64,000 nucleotides of DNA from Arthrobacter sp. UNC362MFTsu5.1. GTDB taxonomy: Bacteria > Actinomycetota > Actinomycetes > Actinomycetales > Micrococcaceae. The stretch is taken from contig NZ_JMLE01000004.1 in NCBI RefSeq assembly GCF_000685965.1, positions 62,001-126,000 of the forward strand, read 5' to 3'. A model generated the notes under the pieces. That model was given only the letters and a program-made list of their open reading frames with translations, made no database searches and was not told where the DNA came from. The translations under genes and the position numbers were made by a program. Below, one piece after another: positions 10,712 through 18,715 of this stretch (its first letter is position 1; the number at the start of each line of letters is the position of its first letter).

Positions 10712-10765
10712 GTGGGTGCGGGCCGGGGGCTCCGTTCCGGAACACAGCCCCCGGCCCGCACCCAC
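10712..10765 (+). repeat. 54-nt palindromic element, copy 2 (downstream of the DUF559-type gene)
   Basis: Perfect 20-bp arms around a 14-nt centre that itself contains GTTCCGGAAC. Compared with copy 1 it differs at 6 of 54 positions. One pair of changes (positions 15 and 40) keeps the stem paired, so the fold is conserved. Confidence 0.85.
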
Positions 10766-10826
10766 GAAGTCGAAGCCGGACGCCGCACGTTTGCGCCCCG
10801 CCCGGCAAACGTGGTCGAGTAGAGAC

Positions 10827-11276
10827 ATGACTGAACAGCCTGCACCCGCGGAAATCCAGCCCCTGAACGACCTCGAAGAGAAGCTCGCCACAGGTGACCA
10901 CCCGGATGCCAACCCGGTGGACGTCATCCTGTCCTTCCTCAACAACGAGGTCTACATCATCAGCTCCGACGCCCTTGAAGGCGAAGACGCGCAGGTGGAG
11001 CCCCTGGTGCTCTCCAACGCCGAGGGCAAGCCCGTACTTGCCGTCTTCTCGCACCCGAGCCGGGTGGACCAGCAGTTCCTCGACGCGGCCCCCAACGTCC
11101 TGGGCACCCAGGGCGCCGCCATCATCGGCAACCTCGGCGACGAGCTCGGCATGGTGATCAATCCGGGCAGCGCCTTCGGCTTTGAAATCGATCCCGAGGG
11201 CGTGGCCAACATCCGCCGTGACTTCAAGCGGGCGGACCAGCCGTCAGAGGATTCCGCCGAAGCAGCAGCCGAGTAG
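10827..11276 (+). CDS. SseB-family protein
   Basis: 149 aa, about the length of a single SseB N-terminal-type domain: VILSFLNNEVYIISSD, LVLSNAEGKPVLAVFSHPSRV, GMVINPGSAFGFEIDPEGV. The family name comes from a type III secretion chaperone, but in Actinobacteria it is a common soluble protein of unknown role. No secretion genes are nearby. ATG 10827 is the natural start by alignment of the domain; there is no strong Shine-Dalgarno. A hairpin follows 27 nt after the stop. Confidence 0.75.
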   Translation: MTEQPAPAEIQPLNDLEEKLATGDHPDANPVDVILSFLNNEVYIISSDALEGEDAQVEPLVLSNAEGKPVLAVFSHPSRVDQQFLDAAPNVLGTQGAAIIGNLGDELGMVINPGSAFGFEIDPEGVANIRRDFKRADQPSEDSAEAAAE

Positions 11277-11303
11277 CAGCTGCTTTAATCCCGACGCGGA
11301 CGG

Positions 11304-11337
11304 GCAAGCCGCCGACGCAGTTGCGCCGGCGGCTTGC
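11304..11337 (+). terminator. Hairpin between the SseB-like gene and ppx
   Basis: A perfect 11-bp stem GCAAGCCGCCG / CGGCGGCTTGC with a 12-nt loop, between two genes on the same strand. There is no T-run, so termination is likely but not certain. Confidence 0.55.
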
Positions 11338-11357
11338 TATCGGTGAATAATGGCAGA

Positions 11358-12443
11358 ATGCGTCTTGGCGTCCTCGACATAGGATCAAACACCGTCCACC
11401 TGCTCCTGGTTGATGCGCATCCCGGCGCTCGGCCGGTGCCCTTTGCCTCGCACAAACGCCCGTTGTCGCTCGTGCAGTTCCTCGACGCCGAGGGAAACAT
11501 CAACGACGCCGGCCAGCACGAGCTCATCGAATTCGTCCTGGAAGCGTGGGAGTTCGCTGCCAAGCACAAAGCCCAGGACTTGCTGGCCTTTTGTACGTCG
11601 GCCATCCGCGAAGCCACCAACGGGCCGGCCGTGCTGGCCAGGGTCAAGCACGAAACCACGGTGACGCTCCAGGAACTCACCGGCAGCGAGGAAGCGTCCA
11701 TGACGTTCTTTGCGGTCCGGCGCTGGTACGGCTGGGGCGCCGGACCGATCCTGAACCTCGACATCGGCGGCGGCTCCTTCGAAATGGCCCTGGGCCAGGA
11801 TGAGCTGCCGGAACTGGCCACCTCCGTGCCGCTGGGAGCAAGCCGCCTCACCCGCGACTGGCTGCACGAGGACCCGCCCACGGCCAAGAGCGTCAAGGAG
11901 CTCCGGCGCTACATCCGGGCCACCCTGAAACCCGCTGTCAAAAGCTTCAATGAGCTGGGCAGGGCCAACGTGGTGGCCGGGACGTCCAAAACCTTCCGCT
12001 CCCTGGCGCGCATAGCCGGCGCTGCCCCGAGCGCCGCCGGACCGTACGTTAAGCGCCAACTGGGCGCCACGGACCTCGGCATCTGGGCCCAGCGGATATC
12101 GGCCATGAAAACCGAGGACCGGCTGCACCTCCCCGGCGTCTCCGAAGCCCGCGCCAACCAGCTCCTCGCGGGAGCACTCGTGGCCGAGGCCGCCCTGGAA
12201 CTCTTCGAATTCAAGAAGGTCAAGATCTGCCCGTGGGCGTTGCGTGAAGGACTGATCCTCCGCAGGCTGGACCAGCTGATTTTCGAAGGTCCCCTGGAAC
12301 CCGCCTCCCACGTAGCGCTGCCGCCGGTTACGGCAGCCCCCGCCGCCGTAACCGCGCAAGCCGCCGAAATCGCGGAGGCCGTCGAAACCGCCCCGGCTGC
12401 CGCAGCGGCCCCGGCCACCGTATCCGGCGGGAGGGCCGACTGA
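11358..12443 (+). CDS. ppx: Exopolyphosphatase / guanosine pentaphosphatase family protein
   Basis: 361 aa of the Ppx/GppA family (ASKHA fold), which hydrolyses inorganic polyphosphate or pppGpp. Phosphate-binding loops are visible: GVLDIGSNTVHLLLVD at the start and LNLDIGGGSFEMAL near residue 140; the catalytic Glu is expected in LQELTGSEEA. It is the short form without the C-terminal HD domain and ends in a low-complexity Ala-rich tail of ~50 residues. ATG 11358 is preceded by AATAAT and 6 nt, a possible leaderless start. The TIM-barrel gene follows after one base, so the two are co-transcribed, and proC follows further on, as in mycobacteria. Confidence 0.85.
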   Translation: MRLGVLDIGSNTVHLLLVDAHPGARPVPFASHKRPLSLVQFLDAEGNINDAGQHELIEFVLEAWEFAAKHKAQDLLAFCTSAIREATNGPAVLARVKHETTVTLQELTGSEEASMTFFAVRRWYGWGAGPILNLDIGGGSFEMALGQDELPELATSVPLGASRLTRDWLHEDPPTAKSVKELRRYIRATLKPAVKSFNELGRANVVAGTSKTFRSLARIAGAAPSAAGPYVKRQLGATDLGIWAQRISAMKTEDRLHLPGVSEARANQLLAGALVAEAALELFEFKKVKICPWALREGLILRRLDQLIFEGPLEPASHVALPPVTAAPAAVTAQAAEIAEAVETAPAAAAAPATVSGGRAD

Positions 12444-12444
12444 G

Positions 12445-13281
12445 ATGAGCGCCGGCGTCGAGCGTTCCCCTGAAGAGAACCGCGTCATTCCGGTGGCGCT
12501 GTCCAGCGCGTCCGTCTACCCGCTGAGCGTGCACGATGCCTTCGCCGTGGCGCAGGACCTGGGCTTTGACGGCGTGGAAGTGATGGTCACCAACAACACG
12601 ACCAGCCAGAGCCCGCACTCCCTCCTGGAGCTCAGCCACCGCTACCGGCAGCCGATCGTCTCCATCCATGCACCCACGCTGCTGCTGACCCAGAAGGTGT
12701 GGGGTTCGGCGTGGAACAAGATCGAAATGTCCTGCCGGATGGCCCGAGAGGTGGGCTGCGGCACCGTGGTGGTTCATCCGCCGTTCCGCTGGCAGAACAA
12801 CTACGCGGAGAATTTCCCGGCCGGCATCCGGCAGCTCGCCGATATGTACCAGGTGCGGATCGCCGTCGAAAACATGTATCCGTGGCGCGTGCGGGGACGG
12901 GAGACGGTTGCCTACCTGCCGCACTGGGACCCGCTGGGGCAGGATTACGACGACGTCACCTGGGACTTCTCGCATGCCGCCACCGCGGGGGCCAACAGCG
13001 TTGAGGCGATCAAAGCCCTGGGCAGCAAGCTCAGGCACATCCACCTGACGGACGGATCAGGTTCCGGACGGGACGAGCACCTGATTCCCGGTCGCGGCAA
13101 CCAGGGCTGCGCCGAAGCGCTGCAACACCTGGCAAGGACCGGCTTCGACGGCGTGGTGGTGGCGGAAATCTCCACCCGGCGGGCGAAGTTCGCGGGGGAG
13201 CGCGAAGAGTGGCTGAACGAAACCCTGACGTTCGCACGCCAGCACCTGAGCCACCCGCTGGTCGGTGCGCGGGAGGCCTAG
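12445..13281 (+). CDS. Xylose-isomerase-like TIM barrel protein
   Basis: 278 aa AP-endonuclease-2/xylose-isomerase-like barrel. Metal-site candidates are in GFDGVEVMV, TVVVHPPFRW, IAVENMYPW, VTWDFSHA, HIHLTDG and VVVAEIS. It corresponds to the conserved gene between ppx and proC in mycobacteria (Rv0498-like) and is probably a sugar-phosphate isomerase or epimerase of unknown substrate. It starts one base after the ppx stop codon, which suggests translational coupling. Confidence 0.8.
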   Translation: MSAGVERSPEENRVIPVALSSASVYPLSVHDAFAVAQDLGFDGVEVMVTNNTTSQSPHSLLELSHRYRQPIVSIHAPTLLLTQKVWGSAWNKIEMSCRMAREVGCGTVVVHPPFRWQNNYAENFPAGIRQLADMYQVRIAVENMYPWRVRGRETVAYLPHWDPLGQDYDDVTWDFSHAATAGANSVEAIKALGSKLRHIHLTDGSGSGRDEHLIPGRGNQGCAEALQHLARTGFDGVVVAEISTRRAKFAGEREEWLNETLTFARQHLSHPLVGAREA

Positions 13282-13321
13282 CCACACTGTCGACAGGCTT
13301 TCTCAACGGGGTGGTGCGGGA

Positions 13322-13350
13322 TGTCGATACGGGCGGCGGCCGTTCGTGTA
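13322..13350 (+). promoter_or_regulatory. Candidate ECF42-type promoter of the DGPF gene
   Basis: TGTCGA (13322-13327), a 17-nt spacer, then CGTGTA (13345-13350), 52 nt before the DGPF start codon. TGTCGA in the -35 and a CGT/CGA-type -10 is the motif I know for ECF42 sigma factors, one of which is encoded just downstream. A second TGTCGA occurs at 13288-13293 without a matching -10. Confidence 0.6.
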
Positions 13351-13401
13351 GAGGGTGAGACGCCGGCACCTGGCCGGCCGAATCCGCAAGGAGGAAACCA
13401 A

Positions 13402-13743
13402 ATGTCACAGTACCTGCTCAGCATTTACCAGCCCGACGGCCCCGTGCCGGACGCGGAGTTCCTGGAGCCCATCATGCGCGAGCTGGGGACCCTTAACGAG
13501 GAGATGAAGGCAGCCGGCGCCTGGGTGTTCGCAGCCGGCCTGTATCCGGCGGACACCGCCACGGTCCTGCGGCCGCAGGGGGACGAGGTGCTCATCACCG
13601 ACGGCCCCTTCACCGAGGGCAAGGAGCATCTGGGCGGTTTCACCGTCGTTGACGTGGGCGACCTGGACGCGGCCCTCGGCTGGGCCCGCAGGCTGGCAAA
13701 GATCGTGACCCTGCCGGTCGAAGTCCGCCCCTTCCAGCACTAG
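13402..13743 (+). CDS. YCII-related (DGPF) protein
   Basis: 113 aa, starting [13 protein letters not shown] and containing [21 protein letters not shown], the DGPF signature of YCII-related domains (a ferredoxin-like fold with a conserved His/Asp pair). The biochemical role is unknown; members are the hallmark partners of ECF42 sigma factors. ATG 13402 has a perfect AAGGAGG 7 nt upstream. The sigma gene follows 17 nt after the stop. Expression is probably driven by that sigma factor through the TGTCGA promoter upstream. Confidence 0.9.
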   Translation: MSQYLLSIYQPDGPVPDAEFLEPIMRELGTLNEEMKAAGAWVFAAGLYPADTATVLRPQGDEVLITDGPFTEGKEHLGGFTVVDVGDLDAALGWARRLAKIVTLPVEVRPFQH

Positions 13744-13760
13744 GCGTTCGGACGCATCCG

Positions 13761-15077
13761 ATGACGGGACCCGTTTCCGGGACCGGTGCGGGGGATCCTG
13801 GCGGGGATCCCGCGGTGGCGATAGCCCGCGTCTTCCGCCGCGAGTACGGCCGCGCCGTGGCGGTCCTGGTCCGGGTGTTCGGCAGCATTGACATCGCCGA
13901 GGACGCCGTCCAGGACGCGTTCACGGCAGCGGTGCAGCGCTGGCCGTCCGCGGGCATCCCGCCCAGTCCCGCCGGCTGGATCATCACTACTGCCCGCAAC
14001 AGAGCCATCGACCGGCTCCGGCGTGACGCCGCCCGCGACGACAAATATGCCCAGGCGGCGCTGCTCCACTCCCGGAACGGGGAAGCCCCGGGAGCGGCGC
14101 CCGAAGACCTGCTGATGGATGAGCTGGGGGAGGAGGCCGGAGTGAACGATGACACGCTGCGGCTGATCTTTACCTGCTGCCACCCCGCCCTCGGAATGCC
14201 GGCGCGCGTGGCGCTGACGCTTCGCCTCTTGGGCGGGCTGGGTACTGCGGAAATTGCGCACGCCTTCATGGTGCCGGAAAAGACCATGGCCCAGCGGCTG
14301 GTCCGGGCCAAGGCCAAAATCCGGGACGCCCGGATTCCCTACCGCGTTCCCCGCGGTGCCGAACTGCCGGAGCGGCTGACAGCCGTGCTCGCCGTCGTCT
14401 ACCTCATCTTCAACGAGGGATACAGCGCGAGCTCCGGCGAGGCAATGGTCCGGGACGAGCTTTGCACGGAGGCCGTCAGGCTGGCCCGGCTCCTGGTCGC
14501 GCTGATGCCGGACGAACCCGAAGCCCAGGGGCTGCTGGCGCTGCTGCTGCTGATTGGGTCGCGGCGCGCCGCCAGAACGGCGCCCGACGGCGGCACGGTG
14601 CTGTTGGCGGACCAGGACCGGGCGCTGTGGGACCAGGACCTGATCCTCGAAGGCCAGGCGATTGTGCGCCGCTGCCTCCGCCTGAACCGGCCGGGACCGT
14701 ACCAGCTTCAGGCTGCCATCAACGCCGTCCACAGCGACTCCCCGTCGGCCGGTGCGACGGACTGGAACCAGATCCTGCGGCTGTACGACCAGCTCCTGCA
14801 GGTGTCGCCCGGCCCGGTGGTGGCCCTCAACCGGGCGGTGGCTGTTGCCGAAGTGCAGGGCCCCGCCGCGGCCCTCGGGCTGGTTGATGCCCTGGACCTT
14901 GGGGGCTACGGCGTATTCCACTCGGTGCGAGCGGACCTCCTCCGGCGCCTGGGCCGGTACTCCGAAGCCAGGAAGGAGTACCGGAAGGCGCTGGCGCTGG
15001 CAGGAAATGCGGCTGAGCGGCGGTTCCTTGACGGCCGGCTGCTGGAACTGCCCCCGGCTGGCGAGCCGTCGTCGTGA
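13761..15077 (+). CDS. ECF42-group RNA polymerase sigma factor
   Basis: 438 aa. Sigma-2 domain at ~20-90 ([52 protein letters not shown]) and sigma-4 domain at ~140-195 ([27 protein letters not shown]). Then comes a long C-terminal extension with the ECF42 signatures [19 protein letters not shown] and [13 protein letters not shown], and TPR-like helices to the end. In this group the extension is needed for activity and there is no anti-sigma factor, consistent with none being encoded here. Its partner DGPF gene precedes it. ATG 13761 lacks a strong Shine-Dalgarno. Confidence 0.9.
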   Translation: MTGPVSGTGAGDPGGDPAVAIARVFRREYGRAVAVLVRVFGSIDIAEDAVQDAFTAAVQRWPSAGIPPSPAGWIITTARNRAIDRLRRDAARDDKYAQAALLHSRNGEAPGAAPEDLLMDELGEEAGVNDDTLRLIFTCCHPALGMPARVALTLRLLGGLGTAEIAHAFMVPEKTMAQRLVRAKAKIRDARIPYRVPRGAELPERLTAVLAVVYLIFNEGYSASSGEAMVRDELCTEAVRLARLLVALMPDEPEAQGLLALLLLIGSRRAARTAPDGGTVLLADQDRALWDQDLILEGQAIVRRCLRLNRPGPYQLQAAINAVHSDSPSAGATDWNQILRLYDQLLQVSPGPVVALNRAVAVAEVQGPAAALGLVDALDLGGYGVFHSVRADLLRRLGRYSEARKEYRKALALAGNAAERRFLDGRLLELPPAGEPSS

Positions 15078-15100
15078 ATGCTTCCGTTCGAGGCGCAAGG

Positions 15101-15165
15101 CCCCGGTGAGCGAGCAAAGCCCCGGTGAACGAGAAAAGCGCCGGAGAACCTGCCAAACCCCGGAG
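15101..15165. repeat. Degenerate 19-bp tandem repeat
   Basis: Units begin at 15101, 15120, 15139 and 15158, exactly 19 nt apart, on the pattern CCCCGGTGAACGAGAAAAG; the fourth is partial. It lies between the sigma gene and the first structured RNA. Part of it (15132-15156, read on the minus strand) resembles the terminator end of those RNAs, so it may be a decayed further copy. Confidence 0.65.
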
Positions 15166-15170
15166 ACCTT

Positions 15171-15283
15171 AAAAGAGAAAGCGCCGGACGGTCCTGCCGA
15201 AGGAATTGGGGGAACCCTTCCGCAGCCGCCCGGCGCCGCGCCGGTCCCGAAGAACCGGCTGTCATCACTCGCACCTGTGAGGC
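15171..15283 (-). ncRNA. Structured small RNA, copy A of a tandem pair
   Basis: Read on the minus strand. A -10 TAGCTT (15290-15295) precedes a transcript of about 113 nt that starts near GGTGCGAGTGATG. It contains hairpin 1 (GCCGGT / ACCGGC with a GGG-containing loop) and a long outer stem GGCGCCGG / CCGGCGC enclosing a second hairpin (GAAGG / CCTTC) with loop GTTCCCCCAATT. It ends in TTTCTCTTTT, a rho-independent terminator. The G-rich and C-rich loops could pair. The 15078-15610 gap holds no protein gene. Copy B at 15390-15498 has the same plan with different stem sequences. End coordinates are estimates. It could belong to the C-loop '6C RNA' group, but only one loop is C-rich, so I leave it unassigned. 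Confidence 0.55.
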
Positions 15284-15389
15284 ACTTCCAAGCTAGCGAC
15301 CCAGTTTGGGTGTTTCAGGAATTTTCCCTGTGCGTTGGCTGGCAATGTGCACTGGCCGGGGCTGAGGACGGGGCCGGGAGCCCGGACTT

Positions 15390-15498
15390 AAAAAGAGAAG
15401 CACCGGCGGCCCTGGCAGGAAAATGGGGGAAACCTGCTGCAGACCACCGGTGCCGGGCAAACATCCCCATGCTTGCCGCATCACTCGCACCCTCAATG
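15390..15498 (-). ncRNA. Structured small RNA, copy B of a tandem pair
   Basis: Read on the minus strand. A -10 TAGTTA (15505-15510) precedes GGTGCGAGTGATG. Hairpin 1 is GCAAGCAT / ATGTTTGC with a GGGG tetraloop. An outer stem GCACCGG / CCGGTGC encloses GCAGG / CCTGC with loop TTTCCCCCATTTT, and the element ends TTCTCTTTTT. Stems differ from copy A but pair equally well, while the 5' GGTGCGAGTGATG and the CCCCC loop are kept. Compensatory change plus a terminator argues for a real small RNA. It lies about 110 nt from proC on the opposite strand. Confidence 0.6.
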
Positions 15499-15610
15499 AG
15501 GTAATAACTACGTTAGGCGTCCACTTTGTGAAGAAGCTGCGGCCATCATGTGAGCCAGCTGTGAATGGGGCCGGATGCGACAATGCTCGGCGAACTGCCA
15601 TGATGGACCA

Positions 15611-16444
15611 ATGAGCAACCGAATCGCATTCCTTGGCTGTGGATCCATGAACGAGGCCGTCATGAGCGGCATGCTGGAGGCCGGAACGGACCCCGCGGAT
15701 GTCGTGGCCACCGTCCGGCGCGCTGAACGTGCCGCCGAACTTGCCCAGCGGCACCCCGGCATAACGGCCATAGCCGGCGAAGAGGAGCCGGAAAACAACA
15801 TGCAGGCGGCCACCGGCTCCGACATCGTGATCCTTGGCGTCAAGCCTGTGGGAATTGCCGATCTCGCGAGGGAAATCAGCGGTGCGTTGTCCCCGAAGAC
15901 CATCGTCATCAGCGTGGCCGCCGCGGTGTCCATCGCGCAGCTCGAAGCTGCACTGCCGGCCGGACAGCCCGTGATCCGCACCATGCCGAACACGCCTGCA
16001 AAACTCGGGCGCGGCGTCGTGTCCGTCTCGCCCGGAACCCACTGCTCTGCCGAACAGCTGCAGCTGGCCAAGGACGTCCTCAAAGGTACCGGGACCGTCG
16101 TGGAGGTGCCCGAAGAACAGGTGGATGCGCTGTCCGCCATCAGCGGTTCGGGTCCCGCCTACGTGTTCTACCTGGCCGAAGCGATGGCGGCCGCCGGCGT
16201 CGAACTGGGGCTGGATCCCGAGCTGTCACTCCTGCTGGCGCGGGAAACGGTTGCGGGCGGCGGCCTGATGCTGGCTGAGCCCGGCGCGGATCCCACCACA
16301 ATGCGGAAGGCGGTGACCAGCCCGAACGGCACCACCGAGCGGGCCATCGCCACATTCGACGAGCGCGGCCTGCCGGCGATCATCGCCGACGGCGCCCGCG
16401 CCGCAGCCGCCCGCGCCGCCGAAATCACCCGGCAGCTCGGCTAG
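15611..16444 (+). CDS. proC: Pyrroline-5-carboxylate reductase
   Basis: 277 aa. Catalyses NAD(P)H-dependent reduction of 1-pyrroline-5-carboxylate to L-proline, the last step of proline synthesis. The Rossmann domain opens IAFLGCGSMNEAVMSGML and includes VILGVKPVG and VIRTMPNTPAKLGRGV. The C-terminal helical dimer domain has ALSAISGSGPAYVFYLAEAM and the proline-reductase signature around LLARETVAGGGLML and VTSPNGTT. ATG 15611 is preceded by CATGAT and 6 nt, a possible leaderless start. Confidence 0.95.
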   Translation: MSNRIAFLGCGSMNEAVMSGMLEAGTDPADVVATVRRAERAAELAQRHPGITAIAGEEEPENNMQAATGSDIVILGVKPVGIADLAREISGALSPKTIVISVAAAVSIAQLEAALPAGQPVIRTMPNTPAKLGRGVVSVSPGTHCSAEQLQLAKDVLKGTGTVVEVPEEQVDALSAISGSGPAYVFYLAEAMAAAGVELGLDPELSLLLARETVAGGGLMLAEPGADPTTMRKAVTSPNGTTERAIATFDERGLPAIIADGARAAAARAAEITRQLG

Positions 16445-16459
16445 CGGCCCCGGCGGGGG

Positions 16460-16495
16460 CCACCGCAGGCTCGCGGCCCACCGCAGGCTCGCGGC
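16460..16495. repeat. Perfect 18-bp tandem duplication
   Basis: CCACCGCAGGCTCGCGGC occurs twice back to back, in the 54-nt gap between the convergent proC and RCK genes. Confidence 0.9.
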
Positions 16496-16498
16496 TGG

Positions 16499-17185
16499 CT
16501 ACGGGCGGGCGGCGAACCGTTCCAGCAGGTCCACGTGGCCGGACACGATCAGCATGTCCCGCGACGACACCTTGGTCTCCGGGCGGGCGTACGTGAAGTC
16601 CTCGCCCGGGGTCTTCACGCCCACGATGGTCACGCCGTACTTGGAACGGACCTTGGATTCCTCGAGGGTAAACCCGACAGTCTCCCGCGGCGGATACATC
16701 TTCACGATCGCGTAGTCGTCGTCGAACTCGATGAAGTCCAGCATCCGTCCGGACACCAGGTGCGCGGCACGGACACCGGCGTCGGCCTCCGGGTAGATCA
16801 CGTGGTTGGCGCCGATCCGGGTCAGGATCTTGCCATGGGACGGGGTGATCGCCTTGACCCAGAGATGCTGGATCCCGAGGTCCACCAGGTTCACGGTGAT
16901 CAGCACCGAGGATTCGATGGACGTTCCCACCCCCACCACGGCGGAACTGAACTCCTGCGCGCCGAGCTGGCGCAGGGCGTCGATGTTCGTGGCGTCGGCC
17001 TCGACGACGTGCGTGAGCACGGGCGCCCATTTCTGCACCAGGTTGCGGTCGCGTTCGATCGCCAGGACCTCGCGCCCCTGCTTGACCAGCTGCTCGGCGG
17101 TGGATGAGCCGAAGCGGCCCAGTCCAATCACCAGCACGGGGGCGTTGTGGGCGGGGCGATTTACGGCGCCTGAGGAATCAGCCAA
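16499..17185 (-). CDS. RCK/TrkA-type potassium uptake regulatory subunit
   Basis: 228 aa cytosolic ring-forming regulator of a K+ channel or transporter. The N-terminal RCK_N nucleotide-binding domain starts PVLVIGLGRFGSSTAEQL (GxGxxG) with ERDRNLVQKW, EADATNIDALRQLG and VVGVGTSIESSVL. The C-terminal RCK_C domain spans ~145-228. It follows the TrkH gene with an 8-nt overlap, so the two products are made together. It corresponds to KtrA/CeoB-type proteins. Confidence 0.92.
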   Translation of the reverse strand: MADSSGAVNRPAHNAPVLVIGLGRFGSSTAEQLVKQGREVLAIERDRNLVQKWAPVLTHVVEADATNIDALRQLGAQEFSSAVVGVGTSIESSVLITVNLVDLGIQHLWVKAITPSHGKILTRIGANHVIYPEADAGVRAAHLVSGRMLDFIEFDDDYAIVKMYPPRETVGFTLEESKVRSKYGVTIVGVKTPGEDFTYARPETKVSSRDMLIVSGHVDLLERFAARP

Positions 17186-18611
17186 TGATGGGCCTCTCTT
17201 CCGGGTAGTGGTACAGCTGGCTGCGCTGGCGCAACGCCAGCGCAGCGGCGAGGGTCACGGTGCCCACGCGTCCGGCGAACATCAGCGCGGACAGGACATA
17301 AACGCCCGACGGCGGCAGCTCGGCACTGAGGTTCGTGCTGAGGCCAACAGTGGCGAAGGCTGAGATGGTTTCGAAGAGCACCCGGTCCAGGGAGGCCCCG
17401 CTGATGTGCAGGAGCAGGAAGGCCGAGACGGAGACGAGGGTGGCGCCGGCGACGATCACCGAGATGGCCACCCGCATGGTTCCCTGTGGAATGGTGCGGC
17501 CGTAAACCTTCACATCGGCGTCGCCGCGGGCCTCGGCCACGATGGCCAGGAACATGACGGCGATGGTGGTCACCTTGATGCCGCCGGCCGTGGAAGCCGA
17601 CCCGCCACCGGCGAACATCAGGGCGTCGGTGAGCAGCATGGTGGTGGATTCCATGTGGTTCTGGTCCACCAGGTTGAAGCCGCCGGACCGGGTCATGACG
17701 GAGGCAAACAGCGAGTGGGCGATTTTATCGCCGACATCCATGGAACCGATGGTCCGCATGTTTTCCCACTCCATGAGCCCCCACAGCAGCGTTCCGGCAG
17801 CCAGCAGGATGAACGACACCTGGATGGTCAGCTTGGTGTGCAGGTTCCATTTCTTCCAGTTCAGCCCGTTCTGCTGCAGCACCATCACCACGGGAAAGCC
17901 CAGGCTGCCCAGGAAGACGCCGAGCATCAGCGGGACCAGGATCCAGAGATCGGTCTCGTAGGGGACGATGCCGTCCGAGTGCGGCGTGAAACCGGCGTTG
18001 TTGAAGGCCGAGATCGCATAAAAGACGCCGTGCCACACCGACTGTCCCAAGCTCTCGCCGAGCGTCAGGAAGCGGGGGATCAGGGTGACCGCGAGGGCGG
18101 CCTCAATGACCACGGACGTGGTGATGACGATCCGCAGCAGGGTGCCCACCTCGCCGAGGCGGCCGGCGTTGTTCATGGCTTCCTGGGCAATCAGCTTGCC
18201 CCGGACGCCGAGCTTCTTGCTGACCATCAGCGCCAGCAGCGAGGCCAGCGTCAGCGTGCCGAGGCCGCCGACGAAGATGCCGATCAGGATGACCAGCTGG
18301 CCGAAGAAGGACCAGTGCACCGCCGTGGACACGACGGTCAGGCCGGTGACGCAGACCGCGGACACCGCGGTGAAGAGAGCCTGGTGCAGGGGAGTGAAAT
18401 CGCCGGAGGCGGAGGACGCCGGCAGGGACAGGAGCCCGGTGAACAAAATGATGACAACACCGAACGCGGTCAGCGCCAGCCGTGCCGGCGACGTGTTGGC
18501 GATGTTGTCGATAAAGTCGCGGATACCCGTGAAAATCCACAGGCCCTCACGCTCCGGCATGCCGGGATGCCAGTTAGCCGGGCTCTGGGACCTCGGCTGG
18601 CTTTGCGTCAT
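17178..18611 (-). CDS. TrkH/KtrB-family potassium transporter
   Basis: 477 aa membrane protein with four fused pore repeats. The four selectivity-filter loops are visible in order: AVCVTGLTV, AFNNAGFTP, TRSGGFNLV and ATVGLSTNL, each with its key glycine. A K+-selective uptake system energised by Na+ or H+ is expected. ATG 18611 has GAGGA ~12 nt upstream; longer in-frame starts up to 18722 would add non-conserved residues. It is transcribed with the RCK subunit and diverges from acuC. Confidence 0.9.
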   Translation of the reverse strand: MTQSQPRSQSPANWHPGMPEREGLWIFTGIRDFIDNIANTSPARLALTAFGVVIILFTGLLSLPASSASGDFTPLHQALFTAVSAVCVTGLTVVSTAVHWSFFGQLVILIGIFVGGLGTLTLASLLALMVSKKLGVRGKLIAQEAMNNAGRLGEVGTLLRIVITTSVVIEAALAVTLIPRFLTLGESLGQSVWHGVFYAISAFNNAGFTPHSDGIVPYETDLWILVPLMLGVFLGSLGFPVVMVLQQNGLNWKKWNLHTKLTIQVSFILLAAGTLLWGLMEWENMRTIGSMDVGDKIAHSLFASVMTRSGGFNLVDQNHMESTTMLLTDALMFAGGGSASTAGGIKVTTIAVMFLAIVAEARGDADVKVYGRTIPQGTMRVAISVIVAGATLVSVSAFLLLHISGASLDRVLFETISAFATVGLSTNLSAELPPSGVYVLSALMFAGRVGTVTLAAALALRQRSQLYHYPEERPIIG

Positions 18612-18656
18612 GTGCGGCTTTTCCTCGGTTGAAACTGCTTCCTTCAGTAGTAAACC

Positions 18657-18662
18657 ACTATA
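18657..18662 (-). promoter_or_regulatory. -10 of the TrkH/RCK operon
   Basis: TATAGT on the minus strand, 45 nt before the TrkH start. The -35 (GATTTC at 17 nt) is poor. Confidence 0.4.
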
Positions 18663-18702
18663 TTCCGCGCGATGACCGGGAAATCCGGGTGCCCCGCTCA
18701 GG

Positions 18703-18715
18703 TAGCCTGTCCTTG
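18703..18715 (+). promoter_or_regulatory. Leaderless -10 of acuC
   Basis: TAGCCT at 18703-18708 followed by 7 nt and the ATG at 18716. No Shine-Dalgarno is present. Confidence 0.55.

Noticed and set aside
9530-10765. Insertion sequence with terminal inverted repeats around the DUF559-type gene
   Set aside because: The flanking elements are palindromes in direct orientation, there is no transposase motif, and no target-site duplication could be recognised; kept only as a possible palindrome/nuclease association.
15361-15560. A riboswitch for proC on the plus strand
   Set aside because: On the plus strand the element begins with an A-run and has no terminator or anti-terminator before proC; the T-run and promoter-like -10 are on the minus strand, so an antisense-oriented small RNA fits better.
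17406-18632. Open frame antisense to the TrkH gene
   Set aside because: Composition (His, Asp, Gly, Gln) is the typical complement of membrane-helix codons; no promoter or ribosome site.
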